Origin: Paramecium octaurelia | Lineage: Eukaryota; Ciliophora; Oligohymenophorea; Peniculida; Parameciidae | DNA length: 26,352 nucleotides | Reading direction: 5' to 3' | Assembly: GCA_905182995.1 (NCBI GenBank) | Contig: CAJJDP010000187.1 | Span: 55,808 to 82,159, forward strand | Shown: piece by piece, positions 21,835 to 26,352 of the stretch | How the letters are laid out: every line of letters begins with the position of its first letter | How positions within the stretch are numbered: the first letter of the stretch is position 1 | Program-made: the position numbers and the translations under genes | Notes under the pieces: model-generated | What the model saw: only the letters and a program-made list of their open reading frames with translations | Told to the model about the DNA's origin: nothing | The model's database searches: none

Positions 21835-23083
21835 ATGGGTTTAATTCCCAAATAAGAAGGCACCCCTCATAATCACTCCCAAATATGGAACAATAGGTAA
21901 GGAGAAGAGAAAATTTTTTTTAAAGATTTTTAATTAGACATTTTCTGTAATGAACAGAATTTAACAAGAACGTGCAATCAATCAGTATTTAAAAGAATGG
22001 ATTTATATCGACCATATCAAATATCATCGAAGCTAAGTTTATAATACATAGATGAGACTAATTCCCAGACAGGGACCTCATCCTAATTGGTGATTTAAAT
22101 TCCAAAATGACATTTTATATTTTTCTTGGTGACCTTAGTATTTACATCATGCCATTCTTCATAAATCGTAGATGGACAATCTTGATTCATATAATAGGGA
22201 GGAGGAAAGATTCGGAGATATAACTTATGCAGTAGGATTGGTCTGAATATATAAGAACAGCAAGAGAAGACTTATAGTTTAGGGAACAAGGAAAGCAGAG
22301 AAAGAGTAATTAAGGAGTTAGTCTAGGAAGAAATACAGTAAGGTATTTAAGGTATTGGAGAAACACTTAAAGGATTAAGATGTAAAATAGCTTGGAAATC
22401 CTGTCAGACGCGGATTCAGTTAAGAGCCAACGGATGTTCAGAAAGATGAAGATCGGCTCCCTAGATTGTATAGTTGTTCAAGAAAAAAGTATAGTAGAAA
22501 AAGAGGCATTGATATAATAAATTTTTAACCAAAATCGATTAAGCTCCTAAGTAGGAAAATAAGAACATCTCTCTAGTACCAGAGAATATTTTCCTCGAAG
22601 ATTGAGGAAACCATAATTACCTTAAGCATTTCGTCAAATTGAATTGAAAATTCCTAGAGAGACCAAAGAAAAGAACTGAAATATAGTATAATCAGGAAAG
22701 ACTTTCAATGATATCAAACATAATTTAATAGGCAACTTTGAATATCTACCTAATAAACTAAATGATTTAGACGATGATTTAATGGTTTGATGTTTTCAAT
22801 TGGCTTCCTATATTTTGCATAAGATGCTAAGGCTTTATTTGAAGTACATAATGTTCCTAGTGTGATAGTGATCAGATTAATAATTGAGGAGGGAAAGGGA
22901 CTTGAGTTCTTTAGGCAAAATTTAGAAGACAGAAAACAGATGGATTCAACAGAGTTTAAATATTTAGTTTTTCCTTCAAACAATAATTGCATAAAATTTA
23001 ACACTTTTTTTCTTTAATAAATTTTATAATTGAGAAAAAAAGCATATTTCTAAAAACTTCGCCCCTCATTAATTAATTAATGA
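21835..23083 (+). mobile_element. Decayed non-LTR retrotransposon: APE-type endonuclease and RT palm fragments
   Basis: From 21835 a frame reads MGLIPKQEGTPHNHSQIW, NNRQGEEKIFFKDFQLDIFC and MDLYRPYQISSK. The next frame (22056-22679) begins PDRDLILIGDLNSKMTFYIF, where I-G-D-L-N-S-K is the catalytic G-D-x-N motif of APE-type endonucleases carried by LINEs. A basic, Arg-rich spacer follows (WSEYIRTAREDLQFREQGKQ, RYLRYWRNTQRIKMQ). It ends at TGA 22677-22679 and continues in frame with GNFEYLPNKLNDLDDDL. A third frame (22778-23083) has GLMFSIGFLYFAQDAKALFE and KGLEFFRQNLEDRKQMDSTE then FKYL. FAQD stands at the F/YADD position and the rest matches the following G-L-x-x-x-x-x-K...F-K-Y-L-G block. 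Motif order is right, spacing is short, and there are at least three lesions. The piece is dead. Confidence 0.5.
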
Positions 23084-23129
23084 TATTCAAGTTAGGCTAT
23101 TTTATCGATCTTTTGTACCATTTCCTGCA

Positions 23130-24110
23130 TCAGCCTTATTATTTGTGATCAATTCTACTAAATTTAAGCTTGCCAACGAATCAATATTTTAAGAAAGGAA
23201 TTTTCCTAACCAAGTAAGCTCCTATTATTATGAAGGTGTGTTTCATCCTTTAATTAGATGACTAAATGCACAATTTCTTCTTAGTTGCCAAATAAAGTCA
23301 AAACCTAATGATTTGTCCAGTTATTTTATAAATCATTAACTTATTCTTATAAGTTTAAAGTGTGGAATTTCTAAAATGCCTAGGCAGGCAAAGGAGCCAA
23401 ATATTATCAATTAGCTATTTAAAAAGCCCCCTCCACAAAAAGGTGGACCTTCGAATGCATTTGTAGTTTTATCTGATCAATTCCTTTAAATTTACTTTTT
23501 AAGATTTCATCCAGATCATTCAAAAATAAATATAACAATAAATAATACTCATCAATAAAAACCAAAATTTAAACTTATCCTTAGGATGTCGTTTCTTATA
23601 AATTTCCAAAAGTTGAAATTCAAAATATAATTAAATAATATGCCTAAGCAATATATATTTTACACAAAAAAACAGACCTATAGATCTATCATCAAAAGAA
23701 TCCATTGCATTTATCTTTAGAATGTAGTTTAGTTCCTAATTACCTTCAACATCCTTTTTAACTCGTAGTCCAACTAAAGGTTGTTCATTCTGATTTGATT
23801 AAAAGAGAGTCGGATCATTAGTATTCTCTTCATCATTTTTATCTTCAAAATTAATATCTATTTAATTAAAGTAATTGCTATTAAACCATCTTTTCCAATT
23901 GCTCCAATTATTCTTAAATCTAATGTTTATAATTATTTGTATAATCTCCATAATTGCCATGCTTCTGGTACCTTTAAATTCTTCCAAATATTGTTTCATC
24001 TGAAAATACCATTACAGATACAAATAATTTATAATTTTTCAAATTGGGCTTCATCACTAGAGTTGGATTAAACTACTTTTTAAATTTGTGCTCTTTCTTT
24101 TTCTTAGGAT
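23130..24110 (-). pseudogene. Unrecognised minus-strand gene relic
   Basis: Pieces from 24110 downward: SQEKERAQIQKVVQSNSSDE and EAQFEKLQIICICNGIF, TGA, then in the same frame NIWKNLKVPEAWQLWRLYKQ and LDLRIIGAIGKDGLI. A frame change gives NFEDKNDEENTNDPTLFQSN, QPLVGLRVKKDVEGNQELNY and AMDSFDDRSIGLFF. Another gives STFGNLQETTSQGQVQILVF, LYLFLNDLDEILKSKFKGID and LQMHSKVHLFVEGAF. After a TGA the same frame continues YLAPLPAQAFQKFHTLNLQE and EEIVHLVIQLKDETHLHNNR. The amino-acid mix is convincing and the strand is constant. No domain is recognised. It lies directly beyond the plus-strand retroelement piece and overlaps the frame that might otherwise be called its tail. Confidence 0.45.
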
Positions 24111-25030
24111 AGTTTTTGAAGTCAACATATTTCCGAAGCAAGGACCAGAATATCAACAGATATTATATTCATTTATCTAAACACCACTCAGATGCACAAT
24201 GGGAAAAACAGTTCATCTATATTACAAACATTACAAGAAGTATAATATATAATACTAAACTAAATCCAAATAAATTTCAGATAAGAATTGCCAAAATTAA
24301 ATTATGTAATTAAAATCAAGAATGTTCGTCGAAGAATATCAAAAAAAAGTTAATCCTCCAAATCTATGTTAATTAAATTAGTGACTTTAAATTAATAAGT
24401 AAGTTAAATTTGATCAAGTTACTTAAACTCTCTTTCATGAATGAAATAAAGCCATATTGTATGGATTAAAACATCAAAGTAATATTAATTTTGGAGAGCA
24501 CTAAATATTGAAAAAGAAATGTTATTCCCATAACTGAATTAATCAGTAACAATAAAACAATTTTCTTTAGATTAAAAAATTCAGAACTGAAGTTGCAATT
24601 GATGTTTTTAGCTCTACCTACAAGAATATGTGTAACATGGCTGCTACATTAATGAAATTTACACTTTCGTCAAAAATTTTTATTTTAGCTTGGTTACTAT
24701 TATACAAAGTCTAATTCTTTTTAATTTTGGATGAATTCTTTTCCTTGTCTAAGAATCATTCTATAAAAATGACCTAGTCAGTTATAATAAATAATTTATA
24801 TGCATTTTTCATGTAGTTGATGTGTGCTAGTCACCAGGATATTTGATTAGTAGTCCAATTAAGGAACTAATTCTTTCGAATTGTATTAATCAATTATTGA
24901 TTGTTATTTATTCAAAATTTAATTAGTATAAATAGAATTATTAAACTATCATTTTCAACACTAGGTACGCCCAAGCTTACGATAAATAAATCGATTATTG
25001 AATCTATGGTTTTTATACTTGTAATTTTAT
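24061..25030 (+). pseudogene. Relic of a Piwi-family (Ptiwi-like) protein
   Basis: A plus-strand frame to a TGA at 24382-24384 reads VNIFPKQGPEYQQILYSF, TMGKTVHLYYKHYKKYNIQY and SRMFVEEYQKKVNPPNLCQL. This resembles the end of the PAZ domain and linker of Piwi proteins (G-K-x-V...Y-Y-K-x-x-Y-x-I-x-I ... x-P-x-L-C-x-L). The same frame, after TGAs, gives EVAIDVFSSTYKNMCNMAAT then LMKF at about 24590-24660. That is similar to the conserved MID/PIWI stretch with S-T-x-K-N...A-x-K-x-M. A third frame near 24815 has HVVDVCQSPGYL, like the first catalytic G-x-D-V-x-H block. Order and spacing are roughly right but the spacing is compressed. Several TGAs and shifts make it a relic. In Paramecium, Piwi proteins carry the small RNAs (scanRNA, iesRNA) that direct DNA elimination; that is family knowledge. 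Confidence 0.42.
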
Positions 25031-25245
25031 CTAAAATCAATTCAAGTATCAACCGATTAAATACAAGTGCTTAATTTCCACTGAGACATTTTAGCCAACT
25101 TCTTATTGCTGAACTTTTAAATATTTCATTTTCAAATGCTACCTTAGTTTCAATGAATAGACTTATTAAATTTAATAAATAACTTATCTTATGTTTTACC
25201 AAATAATACATATATTCCACAAATCACAAAATAGTGTAATGCTAA

Positions 25246-25974
25246 TCAAGTCAAATTATCACATCTTATTTTAATTTTGAAATTGTTCATATTCTTTAAG
25301 GAGAATAAGCTTTAAAAAAGACAGAAATAACGATTAATAAATAATCCTTAGCAGCTGTGTGATCTAAGTTAGGCAGGAATCCGAATCAATAAATTCATTT
25401 ATAACCCAGTCTTATAAATTTTGTGATCTAGAATAAATCTATATAATGAAATAATAACAACACATCCATTAAGAAAAGTCCACGCTATCATAGATGTTAG
25501 GAATTGTTTTTGAAGATTTATGTCATAGTAGATGTCTCCTAACTTGGTGGATTTTTGCTCAGCATAGATATTATTCATAGTTTGAAATTATTTTTCTACT
25601 GCAATCAATGTCCATGTGAAGGAGAAAATATAGGATTTTATATTTAGCTCGTCAAAGTTTTTCAGTTATTATACCCATGCATTTTATTTGCCAACTACCT
25701 TGTGATCAAATTTGCCATGAAAGTCAATGATTACCATAAGTGGATAATGCTTTTACATATTTACAAATTCAATTATGTAAAAGACATTTATAAAAAGTTA
25801 ATCTTAAAAATATTTGTGAGTATTTTAATATCCAAATGAAAATTAAATACTAAAGTAAACAGTATATTTAGTCTGTTTCCAAATGAGAGGTGCTAAATAC
25901 ATATAAGCAACATTAAGTATTGCAATGAAATTCTCAACTCTTATAGGATCGTCATTTGGTTGTAGAATGAGCAT
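25246..25974 (-). CDS. Putative membrane protein, 242-codon open frame, 5' end uncertain
   Basis: From an ATG at 25974 the frame runs without TGA to 25246-25248. The composition is natural: MLILQPNDDPIRVENFIAIL, a hydrophobic stretch NVAYMYLAPLIW (about residues 21-32), then KNFDELNIKSYIFSFTWTLI, NNIYAEQKSTKLGDIYYDIN and QKQFLTSMIAWTFLNGCVVI followed by ISLYRFIL. The last is a good membrane helix at about residues 160-185. A TGA lies 13 codons upstream (GTG CAT follows it), and the same frame above that is again protein-like, so the true start may lie further up and the gene may be broken. The last 40-50 codons look like spacer. It follows an in-strand frame at 25952-26224 in another register. 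No family is recognised. Confidence 0.45.
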
Positions 25975-26224
25975 GAATAACTCGAAATATTAATGCACTC
26001 AGTTACTAAATTAGAAGTTAGAATAGCTGATTTTATAATATATAAGGCTTCATATTTGAGTGTAAAATTAATTTTATTAACTCTACAATTATGATTCCTT
26101 AATCGAATTTTAAAGGATATACAACTTTTTTTCTAGATTTTTCCTTTTCATTTTTTTAAGTGCTATGACTTGAATTTCGTTCAACAATAGATTATATCAA
26201 TAGCTTGCTTTCTTTCAATGGCAT
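25952..26224 (-). pseudogene. Short upstream frame, probably the 5' part of the membrane-protein gene
   Basis: An ATG at 26224 gives 90 residues to a TGA at 25952-25954: MPLKESKLLIQSIVERNSSH, KNEKEKSRKKVVYPLKFDQG, then GIIIVELIKLILHSNMKPYI. It overlaps the 242-codon frame at 25246-25974 in a different register on the same strand. The likeliest reading is one gene with a frame break near 25970. A small unspliced intron or an unexcised eliminated sequence there would be an alternative. No domain is recognised. Confidence 0.4.
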
Positions 26225-26352
26225 TGGTTCGATTTTTGGTATTATTAAGTTAATACTTTTCTAAATTGAAGTCCTTTTTTTAAAGGTTAAGAAAAAATTA
26301 CTTGCATGTTGATAAAAAATTACAATGTCAAGAAAAAGATACAGTTCTGTTT

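Noticed and set aside
22750..23004. Minus-strand 84-codon ORF
   Set aside because: It is the reverse of the plus-strand RT palm fragment (FAQD...GLEFFRQ), which explains the region better.
23103..23800. Plus-strand open frame that could be read as the retroelement thumb and tail (YRSFVPFPASALL...)
   Set aside because: The minus strand over the same bases has stronger protein character (LAPLPAQAFQKFHTLNLQE). The plus frame is judged a shadow, and the retroelement call stops at 23083.
24116..24313. Plus-strand ORF beginning MKSTYFRSKDQNINRYY
   Set aside because: The adjacent plus frame gives the Piwi-like reading (GKTVHLYYKHYKKYNIQY); this one is its frame shadow.
1..26352. Telomere (CCCCAA or CCCAAA) arrays, tRNA and rRNA genes, CRISPR-like arrays
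   Set aside because: None seen on reading both strands. The only regular tandem structure is the WD40-coding repeat.

Overview
The window reads as ciliate DNA, most likely Paramecium. Base composition is about three quarters A+T. In every convincing reading frame TAA and TAG stand where glutamine is expected and only TGA ends the frame. The clearest proof is one intact 732-codon WD40 gene (5183-7381) that reads through dozens of TAA/TAG codons. A standard-code ORF search therefore misses almost everything here. The protein families recognised (WD40 with a Cys/His N-terminus, Cys/His plus TPR proteins, cysteine-rich CGDG/ECDD repeats, discoidin-type and SPRY-like proteins, Piwi) are ones I know as expanded in Paramecium. 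Genus is inference; the code alone also fits Tetrahymena relatives.

Layout. 1-765: minus-strand relic of a cysteine-rich repeat protein, cut by the window edge. 2473-3922: unrecognised coding-like relics. 5183-7381: the intact WD40 gene. 7895-10270: a long, broken, unrecognised plus-strand relic. 10328-11425: an unrecognised minus-strand relic. 11640-12520: minus-strand discoidin (BTBD9-type) relic. 12704-13479: plus-strand SPRY-like relic. 14304-15361: minus-strand Cys/His-TPR pseudogene. 15550-17400: unrecognised minus-strand relic. 17567-18109: short plus-strand relic. 18243-20933: two identical 1,345-base copies joined by a single N, probably an assembly artefact. 18395-21560 (minus) and 21835-23083 (plus): decayed non-LTR retrotransposon-like pieces. 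23130-24110: unrecognised minus-strand relic. 24061-25030: plus-strand Piwi-like relic. 25246-26224: minus-strand open frames for a putative membrane protein.

Taken together this is one apparently working gene in a graveyard of multigene-family copies and retroelement debris. That is unlike the compact, gene-dense Paramecium somatic genome. It fits a germline-limited (micronuclear) segment, or a degenerating region retained in the soma. Some apparent frameshifts could instead be unexcised internal eliminated sequences or unrecognised introns of 20-30 bases. I cannot separate these without matched somatic DNA or RNA. In DNA this AT-rich, TGA-free frames of 200 codons arise by chance, so calls rest on protein-like composition and motifs, not on length. 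No tRNA, rRNA, CRISPR or telomere repeat was recognised.
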